A DNA stretch of 11,170 nucleotides, taken from positions 1-11,170 of the forward strand of contig JBFXDW010000061.1 of the NCBI GenBank assembly GCA_050180745.1, read 5' to 3'. How positions within the stretch are numbered: position 1 is the stretch's first letter; each line of letters opens with the position of its first letter. Made by a program: the position numbers and the translations under genes. Below, piece after piece: positions 1 to 6,618 of this stretch. The DNA comes from JBFXDW01 sp050180745 (lineage in GTDB: Bacteria; Pseudomonadota; Alphaproteobacteria; UBA9219). The notes beneath the pieces are model-generated. The model ran no database searches. It saw only the letters and a program-made list of their open reading frames with translations, and had not been told where the DNA came from.

Positions 1-2521
1 GTACCGTTTTATCTGTCAAAGCATGCACAATTTTATCGTCTTGAAGCGCTGCTTTTTCCGTTGTTTCCTTATCTGCATCTTTGGGCAACGTTATGGTTGT
101 TTTGAGCTTGCCGTTGATTTGAATGGCAAGCGTCACGCTTGATTCAACCAGCAGAGCCGGATCAGCTTCTGGCCAGCGGCTTTCAACGAGAGTCGTTTTA
201 TGGCCAAGTTGTTCCCATAGCTCTTCGGTAATGTGCGGAAGCATAGGATTCAACAATTGGACTAGAGTTTCAAGGCCTTCGCGTAAGACAAAAGCAGCGC
301 CCGCCTCACCTTTCTTTAATGTATCTAACGCGTTGGAAAGTTCTCGAGCGCGTGCCACAGCCTTATTGAAATGGAAGTTTTCAATATCGCGTGTGAAGTC
401 TTTGATTGTGCGGTGGATGGCTTGGCGAACAGAGATCGTTGTTTCGCTGCATGTGCTATTAGCCGCTCCGACAGGGGTAAGCGCAAATGATGGTTCAACA
501 ACGGAACGCCACAAGCGGTTCACATAACGCCAAGCGCCTTCGACGCCAGCCTCGGACCATTCGATGTCACGCTCGGGAGGACTATCGGACAGCATAAAGA
601 GCCGCGCTGTGTCCGCGCCATAGCTGCCGATGATTTGGCCTGGATCAATGACGTTGTGCTTGGATTTGCTCATCACCTCATTGCGACCGATGGTCACAGG
701 CTTTCCTGTTTCTTTGTGTGTGGCTGTGCCGTCGGCGTTTTTGATGATCTCTTCCGGATAAAGCCACTCGCCATTTTCATCCTTATAAGATTCATGACAG
801 ATCATGCCTTGCGTGAAGAGGCCTGCAAAAGGTTCTTCAATAGAAATATGGCCTGTAGCTTTCATTGCGCGCGTGAAAAAGCGAGAATAAAGAAGATGCA
901 AAATCGCATGCTCAACCCCGCCTACATATTGATCAACCGGCATCCAGTAATCCATGTCGGCCTTGGCGACGGGTTCATTTTCATTCGGTTGTGAGCAATA
1001 GCGCGCATAATACCAGCTTGAATCAACGAAGGTGTCACATGTATCGGTCTCGCGTTGTGCGGGCTTGCCACACTTGGGGCACGTTACATCTTTCCACGTG
1101 GGGTGCAGCTCCAGAGGGTTGCCGGATTTATCAAATGTTGCGTCTTTGGGAAGCGCAACAGGAAGATCTTTATCAGGAACAGGCACAACGCCGCATGTTT
1201 GACAGTGAATAACAGGAATAGGACAGCCCCAATAGCGTTGACGGCTGATACACCAATCGCGAAGGCGATATTGTGTTGTGCCCTTCCCTGCTCCAAGCTC
1301 TTCGATTTTGGTAATCGCGGCTTTGATCGCATCGGGTGTTTTAAGACCATTGAGGAACTCAGAATTAAACGCCACGCCGTCTTCGGTTCGAGCTTCGGTG
1401 CTGATGGTAAAGCTTGCTTCATCTTCTCCAGCAGGCAGAACAACAGCTTTCACAGGAAGATTATATTTCCGTGCAAAATCTAAATCGCGTTGATCGTGCG
1501 CAGGACAGCCAAAAATAGCACCTGTGCCGTATTCGACGAGGACAAAATTAGCAATATAAACAGGAATCTTCCAGTTTGGATCAAACGGATGAGACACGGT
1601 TGCGCCCGTATCCATACCGAGCTTTTCGCCAGTTTCTACGGCGACGATCGAGGTCCCAGTACGGTTACATTCCTTGATGAATTCCTCAAGCGCCTTATTG
1701 TTTTCTGCAAGCTTGGCCGCCAACGGATGATTGGCAGAAATGGCCAAGAAAGACGCTCCAAAAAGGGTGTCGGGCCGTGTTGTAAAAACTTCGATAGAGC
1801 CTTGCTTGTCGCTTAGCGGAAAATTGACATAAGCACCGCTTGATTTGCCGATCCAGTTTTCCTGCATCAAGCGGACTTTATCTGGCCAGCGATCAAGCGT
1901 TTTGAGGCCTTGGAGAAGTTCTTCAGAATAAGCCGTAATTTTAAAGAACCATTGCGAGAAAAGCTTTTTCTCGACCAAAGCTCCAGAACGCCAGCCGCGC
2001 CCGTCGATGACCTGTTCGTTAGCCAGAACCGTTTGATCGACAGGGTCCCAATTAGCCCACGCTTCTTTACGATAAACTAGCCCTGCTTTCATAAAGTCGA
2101 GGAATAATTTTTGTTGATGCTTATAATAAGAGGCATCACATGTGGCCAATTCGCGGTCCCAATCAAGAGACAACCCCATGCGGATGAGCTCTTCCTTCAT
2201 GTTTTTGATATTAGCATAGGTCCAAACAGCCGGATTCATGCTCTGTTTCTTGGCGGCGTTTTCAGCCGGAAGGCCGAAGGCATCCCAGCCCATCGGATGC
2301 AGGACATTAAAGCCCATCGCGCGTTTATAGCGCGCCACGACATCGCCGAGCGTATAATTGCGAACGTGGCCCATATGGATACGGCCTGAAGGGTAAGGCA
2401 GCATAGATAGGGCATAGTATTTCGGACGAGACGGGTCCGTAACAGCTTTAAAGCTTTGATTTTGTGTCCAGTATTGCTGCCACTTGGCTTCGGTTGTTTT
2501 AAAATTATAGCGTGTTGACAT
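1..2521 (-). CDS. leuS: Leucine--tRNA ligase (LeuRS), 3' end cut by window edge
   Basis: Cytoplasmic class Ia aminoacyl-tRNA synthetase that charges tRNA-Leu with leucine. I translated the minus strand from the ATG at 2521 and found 840 uninterrupted codons to the window edge. The family is about 860 residues, so only the last 15-20 or so are missing. Visible landmarks are the HIGH-type motif HMGH (residues 49-52), the CP1 editing-domain motif TTRPDT (247-252) and the editing-site stretch EYGTGAIFGCPAHDQRD. CxxC pairs at C440/C443 and C481/C484 probably bind zinc. The catalytic loop VMSKS lies at 616-620, and DTFVDSSWYYARY is also present. Motif numbering agrees with my memory of E. coli LeuRS. 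The usual first Lys of KMSKS is Val here. The Shine-Dalgarno is weak. The gene lies 252 bp downstream of a DUF3576 lipoprotein gene on the same strand, an arrangement I recall from alphaproteobacteria. No other start fits better. Confidence 0.97.
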   Translation of the reverse strand, partial: MSTRYNFKTTEAKWQQYWTQNQSFKAVTDPSRPKYYALSMLPYPSGRIHMGHVRNYTLGDVVARYKRAMGFNVLHPMGWDAFGLPAENAAKKQSMNPAVWTYANIKNMKEELIRMGLSLDWDRELATCDASYYKHQQKLFLDFMKAGLVYRKEAWANWDPVDQTVLANEQVIDGRGWRSGALVEKKLFSQWFFKITAYSEELLQGLKTLDRWPDKVRLMQENWIGKSSGAYVNFPLSDKQGSIEVFTTRPDTLFGASFLAISANHPLAAKLAENNKALEEFIKECNRTGTSIVAVETGEKLGMDTGATVSHPFDPNWKIPVYIANFVLVEYGTGAIFGCPAHDQRDLDFARKYNLPVKAVVLPAGEDEASFTISTEARTEDGVAFNSEFLNGLKTPDAIKAAITKIEELGAGKGTTQYRLRDWCISRQRYWGCPIPVIHCQTCGVVPVPDKDLPVALPKDATFDKSGNPLELHPTWKDVTCPKCGKPAQRETDTCDTFVDSSWYYARYCSQPNENEPVAKADMDYWMPVDQYVGGVEHAILHLLYSRFFTRAMKATGHISIEEPFAGLFTQGMICHESYKDENGEWLYPEEIIKNADGTATHKETGKPVTIGRNEVMSKSKHNVIDPGQIIGSYGADTARLFMLSDSPPERDIEWSEAGVEGAWRYVNRLWRSVVEPSFALTPVGAANSTCSETTISVRQAIHRTIKDFTRDIENFHFNKAVARARELSNALDTLKKGEAGAAFVLREGLETLVQLLNPMLPHITEELWEQLGHKTTLVESRWPEADPALLVESSVTLAIQINGKLKTTITLPKDADKETTEKAALQDDKIVHALTDKTV

Positions 2522-2632
2522 GGGAAAAAGCGCTCTTTTGTTTATTTTGAATGGGAAATCACGTTATCTCAGAAATAAAGGCAGGGCAAGACAGTAGAGC
2601 AAAGCTCTTCGGCAAAAGCCTGAATAAATTTT

Positions 2633-2673
2633 GTCATTCCGGCCCACCTGAGCGTAGCAAAAGATGAGGGCCG
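2633..2673 (+). repeat. 41-bp REP-like palindromic repeat, copy A
   Basis: This 41-bp unit starts with GTCATTCCGGCCCA and ends in GGGCCG. It matches the unit at 4903-4943 at 37 of 41 positions, counted by eye, with no gaps. The outer arms (CGGCCC...GGGCCG) can pair around a core containing AGCGTAGC, so a transcript would fold into a hairpin. It lies in the 252-bp gap between the DUF3576 gene and leuS. The remaining sequence of that gap (2674-2773) shows no gene. It is probably a dispersed repetitive extragenic palindrome, common in alphaproteobacterial genomes. Confidence 0.8.
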
Positions 2674-2773
2674 TAAACTATCTCCGAAAAGGGCAAGGAA
2701 TTTTCATAAATACAGCATAGGGAGACGGATGCTGGATCAACGCTCACCGTTCCGGCACTAATATCGTAACGCC

Positions 2774-3313
2774 CTATTCTTCGTCCTTTTTGCGTTGGGC
2801 TAGACGGAGCTGCCGAGCACGCGAGAGGATTGTGTTTTCAAGAGAAGATCCTGTGGCGGTGGCAACGGGAGCTTGCTCCCATTCGGCGCCCTCACCTTCC
2901 CCACGCGTTTGGCGGAAAACGGTGATTTTAATGCCGTCAGCGCGAAGGTTTCTGTCTAAAATCAATATGTTAAGGCGGATTCGCTCGTTTTTATTCTCTT
3001 CTGCCGAATACCAGTCAGTTGTAATCACGCCGCCAAAGGGATCTGCCGTTGCGATTGGCAGGAAGGAAAGAGTGTCTAGCGTGGCGCGCCACAGGAAGCC
3101 GTTGACGCCAATCCCTGTATTTTTGACGTTTCTTTCTTCATCTGTGTCGAAAAGCTTGAATCCGCCTTCCTCGCTGGCGAGCGAGCCATTCTCATACATA
3201 TCGTCACGAACCTTATCCGCGTAGGTATGTTCTGTTTCTATTGACGAGCAGCCTGTGAGGGCCACAGTTAGAAAAAAGCAGGAAAACAAAGGAAAAAGAC
3301 GAGAGTTTTTCAT
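2774..3313 (-). CDS. DUF3576 family lipoprotein
   Basis: A predicted lipoprotein of 179 residues and unknown biochemical role. The N-terminus is a lipoprotein signal peptide with a hydrophobic stretch and lipobox L19-T-G-C22 followed by SS, so the mature protein should be lipidated at Cys22 and sit in the envelope. The body contains VNGFLWRATLDTLSFLP, then DPFGGVITTDWY, then NERIRLNILILDRNLRADGI and KITVFRQ. I recognise these as the conserved core of DUF3576, a family found in alphaproteobacteria. The open frame extends upstream to an ATG at 3430. I chose the internal ATG at 3313 because it gives a proper signal peptide and lies downstream of a good promoter at 3351-3379. The extra 39 residues upstream look like untranslated sequence. 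The gene precedes leuS on the same strand. Family assignment rests on remembered motifs only. Confidence 0.82.
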   Translation of the reverse strand: MKNSRLFPLFSCFFLTVALTGCSSIETEHTYADKVRDDMYENGSLASEEGGFKLFDTDEERNVKNTGIGVNGFLWRATLDTLSFLPIATADPFGGVITTDWYSAEENKNERIRLNILILDRNLRADGIKITVFRQTRGEGEGAEWEQAPVATATGSSLENTILSRARQLRLAQRKKDEE

Positions 3314-3350
3314 ATTTCGACCGTAGAAGATTAACGGAGAAGAGGCCTTT

Positions 3351-3379
3351 ATAATCGGCTTTTTTTTGTACCGAATCAA
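3351..3379 (-). promoter_or_regulatory. Predicted sigma-70 promoter of the DUF3576 gene
   Basis: Read on the minus strand, a -35 box TTGATT (3374-3379) is followed after exactly 17 bp by a -10 box GATTAT (3351-3356). Each hexamer matches the consensus at 4 of 6 positions, and the spacer contains a run of eight A. Transcription would start near 3344, about 30 nt before the ATG at 3313. The box positions rule out use of the upstream ATG at 3430 from this promoter. Confidence 0.45.
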
Positions 3380-3555
3380 GGTGTTGTTTCGAGCAGAATG
3401 GTTAACAGGTTTGTGGCTGAAATACAACACCGAAAAATCACGTCACAAAAAAAGCCATTTCATGCTTGTCTGTGCACGACGCTTGTATCAGATTTAACAG
3501 CAACGGGGCGATCCGCCCTCTTTGAGTACTATCTTCAACACTATTGTCCATCCAT

Positions 3556-3562
3556 GAGGGGG
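3556..3562 (+). promoter_or_regulatory. Strong ribosome binding site of the porin gene
   Basis: GAGGGGG lies 7 nt before the ATG at 3570. It fixes the start and fits high expression. No convincing -35/-10 pair was found between 3431 and 3555. Confidence 0.75.
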
Positions 3563-3569
3563 ATACCAT

Positions 3570-4688
3570 ATGCGTAAAATTCTTTTAGCCACAACGGCTC
3601 TCGTTGCTTTTGCTGGTGCTGCGCAAGCCGCAGAGTCACCAATCCAAGTAACGCTCGGCGGCTCGGTTGATTTCCGTGCTGCTATGTTCCAAGAATCAGA
3701 AAAGACGAACACGGGTGCTCGTCGTGAAGCTGATTTCCAAACGGAATATCGTTTCGACGTTGCTGCTGACGGTAAAGCAGCTGGCGGCATCGAATATGGT
3801 GCAAAGATCAGCCTGTATAATGGCGAAGATCTGGGTACAACCACGGCGGCTGCTGATCGGGACGTTCGTGCTGATCAAGCTTATGTCTATATGTCAGGGG
3901 CTTGGGGTAAGGTTCTCTTCGGTGACGAAACCGGTGCTAGCGATTTGTTCGTTTATGCTCCAACCGTTGGCGAAGGCCAAATCGACGGATCTTATGTGAA
4001 CTTCACAGATCCTGCTACGTTGGTTCCTTTCCTCCCAACATATGTTGACAACACAGAGAACAACACAAAGATCACCTATTACACGCCTAAGGTTGGTAAT
4101 GCTGATCACAAGGTTCAATTGGGCGTAAGCTACATTCCGAACCCAGAGCAAGGTATTGCTGTTGTTAAATACGACACCGACGCTTACGAAGATCAAATCG
4201 AAGCTGCTATCCAATACACAGGAACAGTTCAAGATGTAAATCTTGCTCTTTCTCCAATGATGGCAACGGGTGCTCGTAACGGTAATAAGGTTACGGACGA
4301 CATTCGTGAATACGTTCTTTGGGGTATCGGTGGTCAAGCAGCTTATGCTGGTTTCACCTTGGGTGCTTCTTATGTTGACGCTGGCAACATGGGTACACAA
4401 GTTGGCGAAGACAAAGACCAAGACGTTTTCTCTGTTGGTCTGAAGTATGAGTTCGACAAAGTTGCGATGGCTGTTAACTACATGAACGGTGAAGGCTATC
4501 TGTTCACCGGTGGTGCTGCTACGGACTATGTTGATCGTTACTCAGCTATTGGCTTTGGTGCAACCTACACATGGTTCCCAGGTCTGACGACTGCTCTTGA
4601 CACAGTCTTCTTTGACCAAAGCCGTGATACGCAAACATATGACAATGAAGGCCACGTGCTGATGTTGTCACAAAAGATGACTTTCTAA
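3570..4688 (+). CDS. Outer-membrane porin (Gram-negative porin_4 type)
   Basis: A trimeric-type 16-strand beta-barrel porin is predicted, for passive diffusion of small hydrophilic solutes across the outer membrane. The 372-residue product begins with a Sec signal peptide (MRKILLATTALVAFAGAAQA, cleavage after A20). The mature protein then opens with ESPIQVTLGGSVDFRA, a typical first strand. Alternating aromatic and Gly-rich strands follow, such as FDVAADGKAAGGIEYGAKISL, and DQAYVYMSGAWGKVLFGDETG resembles the porin motif preceding the constriction loop. The chain ends in ...LMLSQKMTF, with the C-terminal Phe expected of a BAM-recognised barrel. Codons are strongly biased to GCT, GTT, GGT, AAC and CGT compared with neighbouring genes, which suggests heavy expression. 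A GNRA-looped terminator follows the stop. Substrate selectivity cannot be read from the sequence. Confidence 0.9.
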   Translation: MRKILLATTALVAFAGAAQAAESPIQVTLGGSVDFRAAMFQESEKTNTGARREADFQTEYRFDVAADGKAAGGIEYGAKISLYNGEDLGTTTAAADRDVRADQAYVYMSGAWGKVLFGDETGASDLFVYAPTVGEGQIDGSYVNFTDPATLVPFLPTYVDNTENNTKITYYTPKVGNADHKVQLGVSYIPNPEQGIAVVKYDTDAYEDQIEAAIQYTGTVQDVNLALSPMMATGARNGNKVTDDIREYVLWGIGGQAAYAGFTLGASYVDAGNMGTQVGEDKDQDVFSVGLKYEFDKVAMAVNYMNGEGYLFTGGAATDYVDRYSAIGFGATYTWFPGLTTALDTVFFDQSRDTQTYDNEGHVLMLSQKMTF

Positions 4689-4720
4689 GATTTGTTCTAG
4701 AAAGTTAGTCGAAAGAAAAG

Positions 4721-4748
4721 GGCGGGGAGCAATCCTCGCCTTTTTTTT
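4721..4748 (+). terminator. Rho-independent terminator of the porin gene
   Basis: GGCGGGGA (4721-4728) pairs with TCCTCGCC (4733-4740), with one G-T wobble and a GCAA tetraloop. Eight T follow at 4741-4748. It sits 32 bp after the porin stop codon. Confidence 0.92.
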
Positions 4749-4902
4749 ATTCCAACCACTTATCGTTATACCGGATAAAACATGCTGTTGCTCTGTCTCA
4801 GCGGTTGCTGTGTAATACCAAAAGCCCCATGAACTGATCTCTATAATCTATCCATTATGAAATGGGGTTCGTTTTTGAAAAGAGGAAAGTCAAAAAAAGC
4901 CC

Positions 4903-4943
4903 GTCATTCCGGCCCATCTGAGCGTAGCGAAAGATGTGAGCCG
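4903..4943 (+). repeat. 41-bp REP-like palindromic repeat, copy B
   Basis: Second copy of the unit at 2633-2673, in the same orientation and matching at 37 of 41 bases. The arms CGGC.CATCT and AGATG.GAGCCG are self-complementary around AGCGTAGC. It sits inside a 250-bp block of palindromes downstream of the porin terminator. A short open frame across it (4857-5039) reads the repeat as protein and is not considered a gene. Confidence 0.82.
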
Positions 4944-4944
4944 A

Positions 4945-4992
4945 CCAAATGCGAGATTAACGAGCATTTGGCGCGAGACGGGGCAAAGCCCC
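4945..4992 (+). repeat. Two adjacent small hairpins in the repeat block
   Basis: CCAAATGC (4945-4952) is perfectly complementary to GCATTTGG (4964-4971) across an 11-nt loop. Directly after it, GGGGC (4980-4984) pairs with GCCCC (4988-4992) across AAA. Neither is followed by a T-run, so they do not look like terminators. They appear to be parts of the composite repeat that starts at 4903. Confidence 0.6.
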
Positions 4993-5105
4993 GCGAGGGC
5001 CTTCGGTTCAAAAATACGAGGAATCGAGTGTTTCTGTAAATCTCATTTGGTTATTTTCAGAAGGTGCAAAAAAATAAACGTTGCAAGTTCTGGAAATAAA
5101 AAAAA

Positions 5106-5151
5106 GGGATTCCGGATATTCACGCCCTTCGGGCGCTTATCCAGAATGACG
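5106..5151 (-). repeat. REP-like palindrome, inverted relative to copy B
   Basis: Nested palindrome: ATTCCGGATA (5109-5118) pairs with TATCCAGAAT (5139-5148) with one mismatch. An inner stem CGCCC (5123-5127) pairs with GGGCG (5131-5135) around TTC. Read on the minus strand it starts CGTCATTCTGG, almost the same as the CGTCATTCCGG start of copy B. It probably belongs to the same broad class of dispersed extragenic palindrome. Confidence 0.7.
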
Positions 5152-5219
5152 AAGATTTTTTTGATGAATGGGGAGAGATATGCAGGGCTCCGAACTCGAG
5201 TTAACAAAAGGTTTAAACT

Positions 5220-5245
5220 ACCCTCCCCCTACGGGAGGGTGATTT
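5220..5245 (+). other. G/C-rich hairpin, terminator-like
   Basis: ACCCTCCC (5220-5227) pairs perfectly with GGGAGGGT (5233-5240) around CCTAC, and GATTTTT follows. No plus-strand gene lies just upstream, and on the minus strand no T-run follows. It may therefore be another dispersed palindrome rather than a working terminator. Confidence 0.5.
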
Positions 5246-5247
5246 TT

Positions 5248-5265
5248 AACAATCTTCTGATTGTT
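5248..5265. other. Short perfect hairpin downstream of the lpoA-like gene
   Basis: AACAATC (5248-5254) and GATTGTT (5259-5265) form a perfect 7-bp stem with a TTCT loop. It lies about 60 bp past the stop of the minus-strand lipoprotein gene. The stem is A/T-rich and lacks a T-run on the minus strand, so a terminator role is uncertain. In the remaining gap (4749-4856, 4993-5105 and 5266-5325) I see no gene or RNA. Confidence 0.35.
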
Positions 5266-5325
5266 GATTTATAGCCTATGTCAGATTAAATGACGCAGAT
5301 CACTAGAGTAAAATCAGCCTTTGTT

Positions 5326-6618
5326 CTAAGGAGCAAAACTTTTATCTGCCGGATGAATGGTGCGGCGACCATCTTCAGTGATTTCACTGATAGCTAAGGC
5401 GCGTTCAACTTTTCCATCAGGATTCAAGCGAAAGAGTCCGTCTAATCCTGCAAAGCCTATGCGTGTTGTTAGTGCTTCTGAAGAAAATCCTCGTCCTGCT
5501 TTCGTTAATACGGCGGCTAATGCTGTTGCGTCATAGGCTAAGGTTGCTAAACGAGGGGGGGGGTGTCCATAGCTGGAAGTATAGGTTTCTGTAAAACGTT
5601 CTCTCATTTCTGGTTCTGCTGTGGCATACCAGCCGCCACGCAAGAACGGGATCGTTTCTCCTAGATTTTCTGAATCCCAAAGGCCTGTTCCTAAAAGCTG
5701 AACCTTGCCATGTTGAAATCCAACTTTTTGTAGTTGATCTGCAACATCTTTAAGCTGGGATCCGCCGAAAGGCAATAAAAGGCAATCAATGGAATCTTTT
5801 TGTGCGGTTAAATAGGCAAGGTTGCTTACTTGTTCAACTGCAATCAAGTTAACGCCGTGTTTTGCTAAGGCTTCTTTGAATGTGTCCGCGACAAGTTCCC
5901 CATAAGGATTAGAGGGTACGAGAGCTGCAAATTGGCGATAACCACGAGCTACGGCATAGGAAACAATACGTTCGACTTGCGGGGCAGGGGCGAAGCCCAT
6001 GACGTAAGCGCGAGGTGCGGCCAAGGACACATCTGTTGAAAGGGAAACCATGTTCACCGATGCGGTTTCTATGACGGGTTTAACAGCGGCGACATCAGCA
6101 GCAAATAAGGGGCCAATCACAAAATTAGCGCCTGCCGCCAGCGCATCCTTAGCGGCTTGTACGGCTTGTACAGCATTCACGCCTGTATCGCGGGGAAGAA
6201 GCTCGAAGCCTTCTGGCGCAATATCAAACACAGCCAATTGTGCCGCATTGACCATGGCTTGCCCCAGTTCTGCGTTACGTCCTGAAAGCGGCACGAGTAG
6301 GGCAACTTTAGCGGGAGGTAGAGTAAAAGAAGGTTCTACGGTTAGGGGTTCAAATCTACCAAAAGCATCAACAGAAGGTGCTTTTGGTGCTTTGTATGAT
6401 GGTGTTTCGTAAGAAAGAGGGGCCGTTTGGCCAAAGGTTAAAACAGCTTGGGGTTGGTTGGGAAGAGGTTGTGCTTGGCCTTTCTGTTGGGGCGTAGTTA
6501 AGCTTCCCTGTTCAGTGGGGGCGGGATCATGTAGCATAGGGACAGAACAGCCCGTTATGCAAAAGATCAATAGGAAACAGAATGGTAAGAAGCGACGAAC
6601 AGATAGAACAGAAAACAT
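5326..6618 (-). CDS. Penicillin-binding protein activator (LpoA-like lipoprotein)
   Basis: Predicted lipoprotein of 430 residues with a periplasmic-binding (type I, Peripla_BP_6-like) fold. In the LpoA family such proteins activate peptidoglycan synthases; here that role is inferred. The N-terminus is a lipoprotein signal with lipobox I21-T-G-C24, followed by a Pro/Gln-rich linker to about residue 100. The binding fold starts with KVALLVPLSGRNAELGQAM (104-122) and contains GANFVIGPLFAADV, then FAALVPSNPYGELVADTFKEAL, and ends near 415. The N-terminal TPR-like domain of E. coli LpoA appears to be absent. The gene is divergent from rsmI, the same arrangement as the E. coli lpoA-rsmI (yraM-yraL) pair, which supports the assignment. 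The ATG at 6618 is the only start giving a signal peptide, although its Shine-Dalgarno is poor. The coding strand contains a run of nine C (three Pro codons) at 5555-5563. Another extracellular ligand-binding role is possible. Confidence 0.85.
   Translation of the reverse strand: MFSVLSVRRFLPFCFLLIFCITGCSVPMLHDPAPTEQGSLTTPQQKGQAQPLPNQPQAVLTFGQTAPLSYETPSYKAPKAPSVDAFGRFEPLTVEPSFTLPPAKVALLVPLSGRNAELGQAMVNAAQLAVFDIAPEGFELLPRDTGVNAVQAVQAAKDALAAGANFVIGPLFAADVAAVKPVIETASVNMVSLSTDVSLAAPRAYVMGFAPAPQVERIVSYAVARGYRQFAALVPSNPYGELVADTFKEALAKHGVNLIAVEQVSNLAYLTAQKDSIDCLLLPFGGSQLKDVADQLQKVGFQHGKVQLLGTGLWDSENLGETIPFLRGGWYATAEPEMRERFTETYTSSYGHPPPRLATLAYDATALAAVLTKAGRGFSSEALTTRIGFAGLDGLFRLNPDGKVERALAISEITEDGRRTIHPADKSFAP

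Noticed and set aside
123..1816. Several plus-strand open frames of 70-142 codons
   Set aside because: They are antisense shadows of leuS, whose minus-strand translation is continuous and carries all family motifs.
3314..3430. N-terminal extension of the DUF3576 gene to an ATG at 3430
   Set aside because: It would bury the lipoprotein signal peptide 39 residues inside the protein and would start upstream of the best promoter (3351-3379).
3894..4421. 175-codon minus-strand open frame opposite the porin
   Set aside because: It is a by-product of the porin's strong codon bias; it has no start signal or family features.
4857..5039. 60-codon plus-strand open frame with an ATG
   Set aside because: Most of it is the palindromic repeat block (41-bp unit plus hairpins) read as protein, it has no good ribosome binding site, and it resembles no family I know.
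4936..5274. 112-codon plus-strand open frame
   Set aside because: It runs through the REP-like palindromes at 4903-5151 and the hairpin at 5220-5240. Its composition is that of noncoding sequence and it overlaps the frame above.
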